The notes beneath the pieces were generated by a model. It was not told where the DNA came from. It did not search any database and saw only the letters and a program-made list of their open reading frames with translations. From Pinguiococcus pyrenoidosus (lineage: Eukaryota; Sar; Pinguiophyceae; Pinguiochrysidales; Pinguiochrysidaceae): a stretch of DNA of 23,741 bases. The translations under genes and the position numbers were made by a program. Positions 7,492-19,100 of the stretch are shown here, in pieces; position 1 is the first letter of the stretch; each line of letters opens with the position of its first letter. The stretch covers positions 1 through 23,741 of the forward strand of contig JAAMXY010001665.1 in the NCBI GenBank assembly GCA_019677205.1, read 5' to 3'.

Positions 7492-8983
7492 ATGGGGGCT
7501 GCTGGCGTGTGCGCGTATCTATGCGTCGCTCTCGCGCTCTTCAGCGCGCAGGTGCACGCGTTCCGAGCGCCGCTCCGCGCGGCTTTCCGCAAAAGCGGGC
7601 GGCTTGGGGCCACTAAGGAAGACGAGGACACCCGGAACGTGGCCGAGTGGGCCACGGTGCTCAAGGAGCACCGAGGGAGGCGCTTTCAGGTCATCGCAGC
7701 CGAGGCCTGGGAGGACATGGCGCTGAAGTTGGAGCGCGAGCACCCGGAGAGGTTCCGCTTCCACACCTCGAGCTGGGGCCACTGGCCGGACGGCACGGAC
7801 AACATCGAGATCGGCGGATTTTCTCCTCACAACGTCATCAGCGGCTCTCACGTCGTGTTCCTGGCCAACTTCGAGTCCAATGCGCAGACGCTCAGCCAGT
7901 TCAGCGTCATCATCACGCTGCTGCAGAGCTTTGTTGAGTCGCTGACGGTCGTTTTGCCGTTCTATCCTGTCGGCCAGATGGAGAGAATCACCAAACCGGG
8001 TCAGGTAGAGATGGCCAGGCAGCGGCAGCAGAGAGACGCAGATTCACGATGACCAGTCGTGCGTCTCTTTCCGTGCTTTGCGGGCATTTTTTCCACCCCA
8101 GGTCGCGACGGCGAACACCTACGCCCAGCTGTTCTCAAATCTTCCGAGCTCCGGGAAGCCCACCCGCGTGATGGTAGGTGAATCGACCTTGCCGAGCATA
8201 AGCATGGTGTGATCGCTTGAAGGCTGACCAACTTTGGGGGAATCGCATCAGGTCTACGACATTCACGCCTTGCAGGTATCGAGCGCGTTGAGCAGAGACC
8301 AGCGCTGAGAAGCGCGTGACGCAGGCTCACCGCAAGATAGACTCGCTTCTACGTTTCAGGGACGTCGATTTTGAACCTCTTGACCACGGTGCCCATGGTC
8401 CTTCCCAGATTGCAGGCGGCCGGCATTGATTGCATTGCCTTCCCCGACGACGGCGCGGCGAAGCGCTTCAAGACGAGCTTCCCTGACTTTGCGCTCATCA
8501 CCTGCGGCAAGACGCGTGATGGCGACGACCGCCGCGTCGTCATCCAGGAGGGCTCCGCGGAGGGGCGCCATGTGTGCATCGTAGATGACCTCGTGCAGAC
8601 GGGCGGGACCCTCCACGAGGCTGGCAAGGCGCTCGTGGAGGATGGCGCCCTGTCGGTGAGCTGCTTCGTGGCTCATGGCGTGTTCCCCAACGAAGCGTGG
8701 AGGCGATTCGCCAAGGGGGGCGATCGCGGAGGGCTGTTCAGAAAGTTTTGGGTCACGAACTCTTGCATCTCGGTGACGAGGGAGCTCCCCACAGATGATT
8801 GCTTCGAGGTACGTTCGGACTCCGCTTCGCTCTCTCTGTCTTTCTCAGCGTCTCAGTGTCTCCCTATCTCTATCTCGCTGCTTGGTGCCGACGCTGGGTT
8901 GCCGTCGCGTTGGGGCAATCGGACAATCGCAGGTGCTTGACATTGCAGAGCAAGTGGTGCAAGACATCGACAACTTCGGATAG
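7492..8983 (+). CDS. PRS: Ribose-phosphate pyrophosphokinase (PRPP synthetase), class II-like, plastid-type leader
   Basis: Transfers pyrophosphate from ATP to ribose 5-phosphate to make PRPP for nucleotide, His and Trp synthesis. Exons: 7492-8004, 8102-8173, 8252-8275, 8341-8808, 8933-8983, all junctions phase 0 with GT-AG introns of 97, 78, 65 and 124 nt; product 375 aa. The spliced frame restores family order: VVLPFYPVGQMERI, VATANTYAQLFSNLP, VYDIHALQ plus TRFYV (family HALQxRFY), IAFPDDGAAKRF, and the PRPP loop DDLVQTGGT (residues 282-293 region), then FEVLDIA. It most resembles plant PRS3/PRS4-type, phosphate-independent enzymes. Residues 1-23 are a signal peptide and the next residues are FRAP, the Phe +1 motif for complex plastids. 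The 24-nt exon 3 and the exon 4 acceptor (GATAG|ACT) were chosen because only they keep the frame and the HALQ-RFY match. An in-frame ATG at 7261 is an alternative start. Confidence 0.88.
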
Positions 8984-9263
8984 GACGAGGACCAGGGGAG
9001 AAGCTGGAGCTCCTTCGACCGATGCGGAGGGCAATCTTTCGAGAATGACCAATAAGCACACTCGTTGAGTTCCGACAGGTTTCGCGTTCGCGCGATTGGC
9101 GATGCTGCTGCGTCCATGCCTGGGAAATGACAAGCAACGCCACACCCACAATTCAAGACGTCACGATATCGCATCATAGGCACCAAAATCAGGTGAATCT
9201 ACGTGGCGCACGATGTCGTCCTCCCGCAGGCCTTGCTGCGAGCATGCAATCGATCCGACGCCT
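8984..9263. other. Convergent 3' junction of the PRPP synthetase and proteasome genes
   Basis: The 280 bp between the two stop codons should contain both 3' UTRs. I see no gene, repeat or clear AATAAA signal. Confidence 0.4.
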
Positions 9264-9330
9264 CTACAACCGATCAATGATCGCCTGCAACTCCTCCGCC
9301 GGATAGGTGTGGTACCCAGCACTTGTCACC

Positions 9331-9371
<41 letters not shown>

Positions 9372-10318
9372 ATGATAATGATGATGATAATAATGATGAT
9401 TGGGGCTGCGCACACCAACAAGGAAGGATCGAGATGATGGGACTTACCGACGCAATCTCGACGTTCTCCGCGGTCAGCCCCTCTTCCATGACCATCTTCA
9501 GCGTGCTGAGCGCCAGGTTCTCCGCTTCTGCCATCGAGATGTTGTCATTGTAGCTTTCCTACGAGATTGATCGTCAGCAAAACGCCAAGCTGGGCAGCGG
9601 CCAGTGCTGTGTGGCTTTCGCTCACCTGAAGATTCGTCTGTGCGCCTTTGGCTCCCGCTCCGATGGCCTTTGCCTTGTACTCGACGTAGTTCCCGGACGG
9701 GTCGGTGAAGTAGAGCTGCGGGCCCTTGTCGTCGAAGCCTCCGATGAGCAGCGCCGCGCCGAAAGGTCTGGACATCTTGTCCTCTTCTCCGTCCTCCCCG
9801 AAGCCCAGTGCGAGATCGCACGTGCTCTGGGTGAGCGCCTCCACTCGCATGGGCTCGTCGTACATGAAGCGGTGATTCTGGCCCTCGATTCTCGCGTGGT
9901 CCACCAGCGTCCTAAGCAGATCGCCGCACTTTGAGTTACCCGCAACGCTCGGAACCGCATGTCGACCTGCTTGCGCCCAGGCCCAAAAGTACCTCGCGTC
10001 GCTAATCAGTCCACTGACGGCTACGCCGATGTGCGAGTCGATTTCCAAGATCTTCTCCACGCTTTTGGACTCCAGCAGCTTCGACGTCAGCCGCTTCTCC
10101 ACCGCAAGCACGATGCCCTCTGACGTCTTCACACCCACCGCTGTGGAGCCGAGCTGGACGGCCTTGATCGCGTATTCGACCTGTTTGCGATGGCAAACGT
10201 CCAGTTAGTTCGAGGCTAAACCGCTTTAGCGCCCGTGTTCGAGCGCCACCTGATACAGTCGCCCCTCTGGACTGAAGGTGTTGACACCGCGGTCGTACTC
10301 TGTGTTGTTCTGATACAT
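9264..10318 (-). CDS. PSMA5: 20S proteasome subunit alpha type-5
   Basis: Structural alpha-ring subunit of the 20S core. Exons in coding order: 10318-10250, 10180-9993, 9911-9626, 9558-9448, 9329-9264; introns of 69, 81, 67 and 118 nt. Product 239 aa, against about 241 aa for animal PSMA5. Exon 1 encodes [16 protein letters not shown] and exon 2 continues [17 protein letters not shown], together the alpha-subunit signature; [12 protein letters not shown] and [13 protein letters not shown] follow. Intron 2 (9912-9992) is exactly 81 nt and stop-free, so a naive reading adds 27 residues; removing it restores [23 protein letters not shown], which fits the family without a gap. The last exon ([21 protein letters not shown]) supplies the expected helical C-terminus and is preceded by a (CAT)n tract that abuts its acceptor. 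Confidence 0.9.
9331..9400 (+). repeat. (TGA/CAT)n trinucleotide microsatellite in PSMA5 intron 4
   Basis: A perfect TGA array runs for about 40 bp (9331-9370), then decays into TAT/TAA/ATG-interrupted copies to about 9400. On the coding (minus) strand it reads (CAT)n and ends in CATCATCAG directly at the 3' splice site of the last exon, so the repeat occupies the place of the polypyrimidine tract. Confidence 0.93.
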
Positions 10319-10636
10319 TGTCCAAGCTGTGGCGTCGGCTGCGCACACACGGATAAAGCGCGTTTGGCACAGGTTGCGCCAAAGATCTGCCGAGCCGCAC
10401 CGCGTGACCCATATCGCCCGATTCAAACTATTTTCCCCACTATCCACCAGTCCTACAACCCATGTAATCCTGGTCAAGCTTCCCGGTGATACCAGTCTTT
10501 TTCTTTCGAACTCCCGCCGCGTCTCTTGTCTCCATCCTTCGCCTCTGTCTGGACACGCAAGCTCCTCTGTCTGCCGTGACGGACGGAGCGCCTTGAAGCG
10601 CCATTGGTGACGCCGCTTGGGAGATCGTCGTCGCCG
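10319..10636. promoter_or_regulatory. Divergent intergenic region between PSMA5 and the gene at 10637
   Basis: Both starts lie at the edges of this 318-bp region, so it should serve as a two-way promoter. An ATTGG (CCAAT on the minus strand) lies at 10603-10607. The coding frame of the gene at 10637 extends upstream only through a TTG at 10604. Nothing else stands out. Confidence 0.4.
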
Positions 10637-11296
10637 ATGTCCTGGACGCTCAGCTTCGCGCTCTGCCTGGCTCTGGTGGCGTCGCCTGGCAGCGAGGCTC
10701 TGCTGGTGCAGCGTGCGCCTCGGCGGCTGGCGGCTCAGTGGCCATTGCGGGCCAGCAAGCCCAGCTCCGCGGAGCTGAGTGGCCAGCGGTTCTTCGTGAA
10801 CTTCGCGTGCTTCGGGTACGCCGATCGGTACTGCACGCTCACGCTGGGCGAGAATGGCCTTTGCGAGTTTGCCGACGGGCTCAAGGCGGGCAAGGAGCCC
10901 GGGCCCTGGCGCGTGGAGGAGGAGGAAGACGGCCAGCTGTACCTCCAGATGATCATGCCTGCCAAGGATATCTACCGCAAGCTGTACAACATCCCGGGAG
11001 ACGTGCTGTTCTGGAGGGCGCAGCTGGAGCGTGGCGGCGACGGCGGGATTTTGGGCAAGGACGGGAAGATCATTAGCGAAAAGAAGAGCCTGCTGGGCCT
11101 CAAGACGGACTTCGTCTTGGAGGGCACTTTCTCCTTCGAGCCGCTGACCGATCAGCTGCAGAAGGAGCCGATGAAGAGCATGCTGGAGAAGGTGGAGGAG
11201 CTGCGTCTCGCCACTGGACAGGACAAGAAGGCGGCGGCAAAGGCGCAGAAAGCAGGGAAGCAGAAGAAGGGGAAGAAGAAGGGCATGGGCGCTTGA
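10637..11296 (+). CDS. Signal-peptide protein of unknown function with Lys-rich tail
   Basis: Single-exon frame of 219 aa. The first ATG (10637, MSWTLSFALCLALVASPGSE) begins a signal peptide of about 20 residues. It is followed by an Arg/Ala/Ser-rich stretch (residues 24-48, QRAPRRLAAQWPLRASKP) like a transit peptide, so the product may be imported into a complex plastid; the +1 residue would be Leu, not Phe, which is weaker. The mature domain from residue 49 looks beta-rich (GQRFFVNFACFGYADRYC, CTLTLGENGLCEF, WRVEEEEDGQLYLQMIMP, FVLEGTFSFEPL). The last 25 residues are almost all Lys, Ala and Gly. I recognise no family. The signal peptide and lack of frame breaks argue that it is real. Confidence 0.7.
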   Translation: MSWTLSFALCLALVASPGSEALLVQRAPRRLAAQWPLRASKPSSAELSGQRFFVNFACFGYADRYCTLTLGENGLCEFADGLKAGKEPGPWRVEEEEDGQLYLQMIMPAKDIYRKLYNIPGDVLFWRAQLERGGDGGILGKDGKIISEKKSLLGLKTDFVLEGTFSFEPLTDQLQKEPMKSMLEKVEELRLATGQDKKAAAKAQKAGKQKKGKKKGMGA

Positions 11297-11429
11297 GCAC
11301 CAAGCACCAAGAAAGCAAAAGCCAAAAAGTTGTGACGATCACGATGCTGTGCCAAAATTGCTTCCCCCGCCCTTGTCGCTGCGGTGCTGCGTGCTCAGAG
11401 CACTCTCAGATAGCACGTCCAGGCAAGCG

Positions 11430-13152
<1,723 letters not shown>

Positions 13153-16100
13153 TCAGCCGAGGACGCGACGGCTTCGCAGCTTCCTCGACGCCATGGCCTT
13201 GGCGTCCTCGTCCGCCTTGAGCTCCACTTTCCGCTTGGCGGTGGCCAGCCACTTGGCCGCCCGGCCCTGCCACTCTTTCTCGTCGGCGCCGGTCCTGTCC
13301 GCCGCGTCCTTCTTCACCCGTTGCACGGCGTTCTGCATCAGGATCCGCCGGTCCACGACGTCCTGCTTCTGCAGCAGCTCCTTCTGGTCGAAGATGGTCC
13401 GCATCTCCTTCTCTTCCTTCGCCCGAGCGGCCTCGGCAGCCGCCGACTCCTCCCGGAGCTGCGAATCGATGGCGGCCAGCGACTTCTTGTGCTGCTCGCG
13501 CATCTCCGTGCTGATCGCGCCGCGTTCCTCCCGCGTCTGGCGCTCCTCGGCCTCCTGGCGCTCGCGCAGGTCATTCTTAAGTCGCTCGAGCTCTCTGGCT
13601 CGAAGCTCCATCTTGACGAGGACGTTCGTGTTCAGCTCCGCCACTCGGTCCTCGAAGCGCTCTCGGTCGACGCGGATGACCTCCTCGCGGCCCTCGGCGA
13701 AGGCCTTGAAGTCCGCGACGAACTTGCTGATTTTCACCAGCGCGTCTGCCTCGATCGTGCGGCGCATGTTGCGGATCTCTGCGCCCCTGGTCTGGATATC
13801 CCGGCCTTCCAGGCGCAGCTCCGCGCTGAAGTACCAGTCATCCTCCTCGGGCATCTTCCCTAGCGTCGCCGCCACGTCCGCGCGAAGGTCTTCTCCCTTG
13901 GTGGCGAAGCGCATCGCCAGCGCGTCCCTCGCCGACCGGAGCCAGCGCTGTGCCAGGGCTCGCGTCGCTGCATTGGTTTGCAGGTCCCAGGACGCCTGCG
14001 CCGTCGTAGTGGTGGCCTGCTCCGCCTCTGCAGCGGCGATTGCACGCCGTCCTCTTCGCATCTTGCGCTCGCGCATACGCTGCGCATAGCGCTCCATGGA
14101 AGCATGCGCCTCCGGCCGCGGAAAGGTGCCGCCGAGGCGGCGTCGCGCGGCGCCGAGCCACTTGGCCAGCATCCGACCCTCGTTCGATGTCCTGGACACG
14201 ACGATGGGGTCGAAGGCCACTTCTGCTCCGCCGTCGCCTTCCGAGTCGTCGCTGGACACGTCTGCCGCCCGTGTGGTTCTGGCCGCCCTCTTGAGGGCCT
14301 CGGCCGCCCTGGCCAGGCTCTCCTGCTCCAGCCGGTCCACGCATTTGTTGCACCGCGTGATGTACTTGGCGCGGGCGCGGAAGAAGGCTTTCCACTGATT
14401 CGTGTCCGTCTCCTCAAAGCCGTACGTCTGCTCGAACTCGGAAATCAGAGCGTCCAGGGCTCGGGGATCCGCGGCGGCATGCTCGTTGGCCAGTGCTACG
14501 TACAGGCTGACGCCCATGTCCTCCGTCCGCTGGCAGATCATGCAGTAGTCCTCCTTCGCCTTGCCGATGATGCCCATCACGAGCTTGCCGAAAACGCTGC
14601 GCTTGCGCGCCTTGTACAACCACCACCTCGCGATCTCCGCGGCGGCGCCGGTCACAGGCTTCTGCGACCAACCTCGTCGCACGGCGTCGGCTTCGTCGTC
14701 GTCGTCGGAAGAGATGTCCTCTCGGTCGCCGGGTCGTCGGGCACCTTCGCCCATGTTGAGCAGCTCAGCGTACACGTCTCGCACATACTCCACGACCGGC
14801 CGGCCGTCCGGCCCGATGCTCTCCAAGGATCGGGGCGTCAGAAGCTCCACGAGATGCTGCAGAATCCACGGCCGGTTGCGGTCCAAGAAGCGATGGCGAA
14901 AGCGTTCGCTGTTCAGGGCTTGCAGCTCCAGACGCTCCTGCTCCAGGTCCGCTTGCCGTCCCTCGCCGATGGCGAGCTTGGCGGCGATCTCGTCGTCCAC
15001 GGTGCCTTCCAGCTGCTTGGTCATCCACAGGCCTCGCCAGCCCAGCTTCTTGACCTTGACGTTCGCGAGGCGCTTGAGGACAAAGGCCAGCACGTCGCCC
15101 AGGACGAACACCAGGAGCACCAGCAGGCCCAGCAACGGGTCGCTGAACGGGTTGTACATCTCGACGCTGGTCTCGGTGCGAAGGAAGATGGTGATGCCGA
15201 ACATGAAGCTCATCATGCCCATGGCCATCAGGGCGTTCAGGAAGTAGTACTGGCTGCTGAAGCACATGAGGTCCAGCGTCTGCAGCGGCTCGGAGATGCT
15301 CTCGTCGACCACGGGGCATGAGAGGATCCACCGATACTCGCGGACGGAGAAGCGATACCGCTGATAGCTCACGTAGTCGTAGACGCGCCAGCCGTGCGCC
15401 AACTCCTGCGCGTTGAGCAAGAAGACGTCCATCACCAAAGAGTACGGCACCATGTACAATGCGAAGAGGGTGTAGAAGAAGATCTCGTTCTCGCGGATGC
15501 CGTAGTTGTCGGGAATGCGCGTCGCGTCGTTGAAGGTAAGCAGGAAGGCGCTGATGAGCGGCGAGAGCACCAATGTGGTGGCCTCGTTGGAGTAGACGTA
15601 GTAGCTGTCCAGAAGCGGCTCGACGCCTTCGTTGGACAGCTCGATGTCTTCGTTGATGCGGCGCCACTCCAGCTCTTCTTCCGCCTTCTGCTCTCTCGTG
15701 AGGCGCTTGCGGCCCCGAAGGCGCCGCTTCATTAGCATCTTGTACTTGGGCCACAGCGCCTGCAGGCGCTTGAGGATCGGGTCCAGGTACACTCGCTCGA
15801 TGATCATCATGGTCAGCTCCAGCAGGTACGACGCCACGAAGTCCGAGAAGTCGGTGGCGCCCAACGTAATCAGCATCTCCGTCGACTCGATCACCACCAC
15901 CAGCGACGCACTGAGCAGGTATTCGCGCAGAGCCTCTTCCATGAACACGTCGACGAGGATGGCGGCGATCTTGAAGCCGATCTGGTACTGAATCACGTTC
16001 GCCTCGAACTCGGCAGAGTACGAAAACTCCCACACGACGAGCAGCGCGAACTGAAGAGCCATGGCGTAGAGCAGAAGGTGTGCGCGTTTCCAAGTGTACG

Positions 16101-19100
16101 GCTTCCAAACGGAAGATGGCGGCGCTAGCTCCTCTTCGTCGTCCTCGTACACGACCTCCTTCTTCGCCGCGTCGCGGGTGTTTGCATTGTCCGCGCCGTC
16201 GAGTTTGGCGTCCTGCCATCGCGGGATCAGCAGATTGACGCCCACGAGCATGGTGTACATGCCGACGATGACGAAGCTCGCGCCCATGCGACCAACGCGG
16301 AAGACCTCGATCGTTTCCTCCGTCAGCGCCAAGGTGTACAGGAAGCTGCCAGGCACGTCTTCGAAGTTGATCTTCGATGGGTTGTCCGGGTCGCCGCTGC
16401 TCACGCTGGGGAACTGGTGGTCCGGATGATTGAACATGGCCAGGATCAGGATACACGCGACGAAGTACGGGAACGTGCCGAGCGCGACGCCCGTCAACGG
16501 TCCCTCCGAGATGATCTTGAGCAGCTGGCCGAAGTGGAACACCGGCACGTTCTTCAGCCTGGTTAGGAGACGCAGCATGGCCCAGAGGACGGCGCCTTCG
16601 AACACCGTGAAGACCCCGACCAGCGTGAAGAACAGCATGTACACGAAGGTGTCGAACTCGAAGGCGTTCAGGAGCTCGAACCAGCTGTAGGCCACATAGT
16701 GGAACTCCAGCGTGTAGCTCGGGTCCTTGATCGCGCCGGTAAAGTCCACCGCGCACGGTTCCGCGCCGAAGCGCCGTCGCAGCGTGTCCAGACGCTTGGC
16801 GTTTCCCCCAAACTCCTCCGGAGGAACGGTGGCGCAGTGGTCGTAGTAGGTAAGCGACGCCTCGACGATGCTCTTCTCCGTACGGCTCCGCTGGTAGTAC
16901 GCCACAAAGAGCACGACGCGCTTGGGAATCAAGTAGTACTCGCCACCAATGCCATTGACGGGGTTCTCCATGACCGACACCGGGATCATCAAGAACGAGT
17001 CGCGGATCGCGTCAAGGTCGGTGGAACGACCCCAGCGCTGTGCCACGGAGCCGTCGGCGCCGAGGCGCTCGACGAAGCTCTTGGCCGGGAAGGAGAACTT
17101 GGTGAAGTGGAAGAGCGTCGTGCCGACCGGCGCTTCGAACCAGCGCGCCGAGTTGCCTGACAACTCAATCTGCTCCTCGAAGAGGCACTGGATCTCGATG
17201 CCGCGGCGAGAGCGTCGGTCGCGGATGCTGGGGTCGTCGCGGCGATCGGCATTGCTTTGCTCGCAGCTGTCGCTCTGCGGCGTGAGGCGCTGGTCCCACG
17301 GGTACTGGCGCACCTCTCGCGTCTTTTGCAGCTCGACGTGGCGGCAGTCGGGATGCGCCTCGAAGAGCTTGGCGACGCTGATGTGGGAGTCGTAGCCGCG
17401 GCAGTTCGAGAAGAAAGGCAGGTATGGCAGCCCGAGGAACTGGTTCTCCACGTCGTCGCCCTGCTCCCACCAGAGCAGTTGCTCTCTCACTAGATCAATG
17501 TCATCCGCAACTGGTGCCGGGAAAACCTCTCCGCGGCCGCCGAAGCTGGCGTCTTTATTGCCCCTCACGAGGTCAGTGTCGTTCACCCCCGCCTCTTGCG
17601 CCAGCGCCTGAAGCCGCCGGTTCCGCTTCCCTTCGACGCCGAGGTACTCGGGGTCGGCCACGCGCACGTCCGACGGCCTCCCGAGCAGCAGCGAGTTCTC
17701 GAACACTCTCTCAACCGTTATGGCATCGCCAGAGAACTGCAGCCTCGTGGGTAGGTTTAGTGGCTGCTCGATCCTCTGCAGCTCAAGATCCGATTCCTCC
17801 AACACGGCGAAGAACGAGTGCTTCCCACGGGAGTTGAGCTTCGCCCGCTGGGGCACGTGGACGTGGAGCTCTCCGATGTCCAGCAGGCCCTCCTCGAACT
17901 CGTGGATGTACGAGCCATGCAGCAATTCCAGCGCCACCGTGACTCGGAGGTCATCCCGCAGCGACAGCAGCTGCAGCTGCACGGTGGTGTGCTTGTTGTC
18001 CGGAAAGCCATCGTCGGTCGTGCTGGCGTCTCCGAAGTAGCTCGGGAGGATGCGCGGCTGACAGCTGCAGCAGCTCGGCGTCCTGGATACTACAGTGTCC
18101 GAGGAAGTGGTGAAGCTGCTGCGCTCCTGGGCCTCTCCGGACAACGCGTTCCCGTCGCCGTCGAACAGCATGATCCACGTCCACTGCGGCCAGGTCTTGT
18201 CCTCGCAGAAGTAGTTCATCTCGTCTCTGCAATACCGGAGATCCGGCAGGCCGAACTCGCCGACGACTTCGTCGGCGCCAGCGCCGCAATCGACGAAGGT
18301 ACCATTCGACGTGTAGCACGTGCGAGTCCTCTCGCGACGCAGGCACTGCTGGAAGTGCTCATTTTGGCCCTCCGGACTCGGAGATGAGCACGTAGACGCT
18401 GCCTCGTCGCAGATGTACCGCGCGGGGCACGGGGTGCAATCCTCGTACACGGCAAGACGAAAGTGGTCGTTGTAGGTCAGGTTGTAGAGCAGCTCGTTCA
18501 GGTCCATCGTGACCACGGCCACCTCCAGGGCATCCAGCTTCAAGCTACCGATGGGGAAGTTTGGGCCGCCGCCCAGGTCGGTGAAGCGCCAGTAGTCTTG
18601 CACGTGCGAATGATTCTGGTGCCATTCGGGTATCGGGTTCATCCGGCGAAGCACGTCTTCCCCGGTGTTGGTGCAGTCCGCGACGCTCTCGCTTCCAGCC
18701 ATCGACGACGTGCCGTTGGGGCACCGGAGCGCGTGCTGGCAGTCGCAGAGGTCCAGTCTCTCCGGCTTCAGCACGCCGAGATGTCGAACAGAAACTTCGT
18801 CGGCCAGCGGCACGAAGGGATTCCGTGGCGTCGGGACGCCAGACGGGTCGTCGACGAATGTCACGAGAGTCTCCAGCACCTCTCCGTACTCCTCGATGGC
18901 GCGAACGGCCACTGCTAGGTCGTGCGTAAAAGGGTCGAGAGTGGCTCTCTCGCCCCGCTGCTGCTGCTCTTCCTGCGCCAGGATCTCCGCCTCAACTCGG
19001 CTCTTCAGCCCCGCGTATCGATCGAAGCGTCTCGTATCAGTCCAGGTGAGGCGCATCGCGAGGCCGGCGGAGACGTTGAGTACGCCCAGAGAGGAATTGC

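Noticed and set aside
13978-15321. 447-codon plus-strand frame, and a similar one at 20674-21660
   Set aside because: Both are antisense shadows of the giant gene with no domain or leader.
14765-16756. 663-codon minus-strand frame
   Set aside because: Same strand, shifted frame under the membrane domain of the giant gene; Arg/Pro/Gly-rich composition typical of shadow frames.
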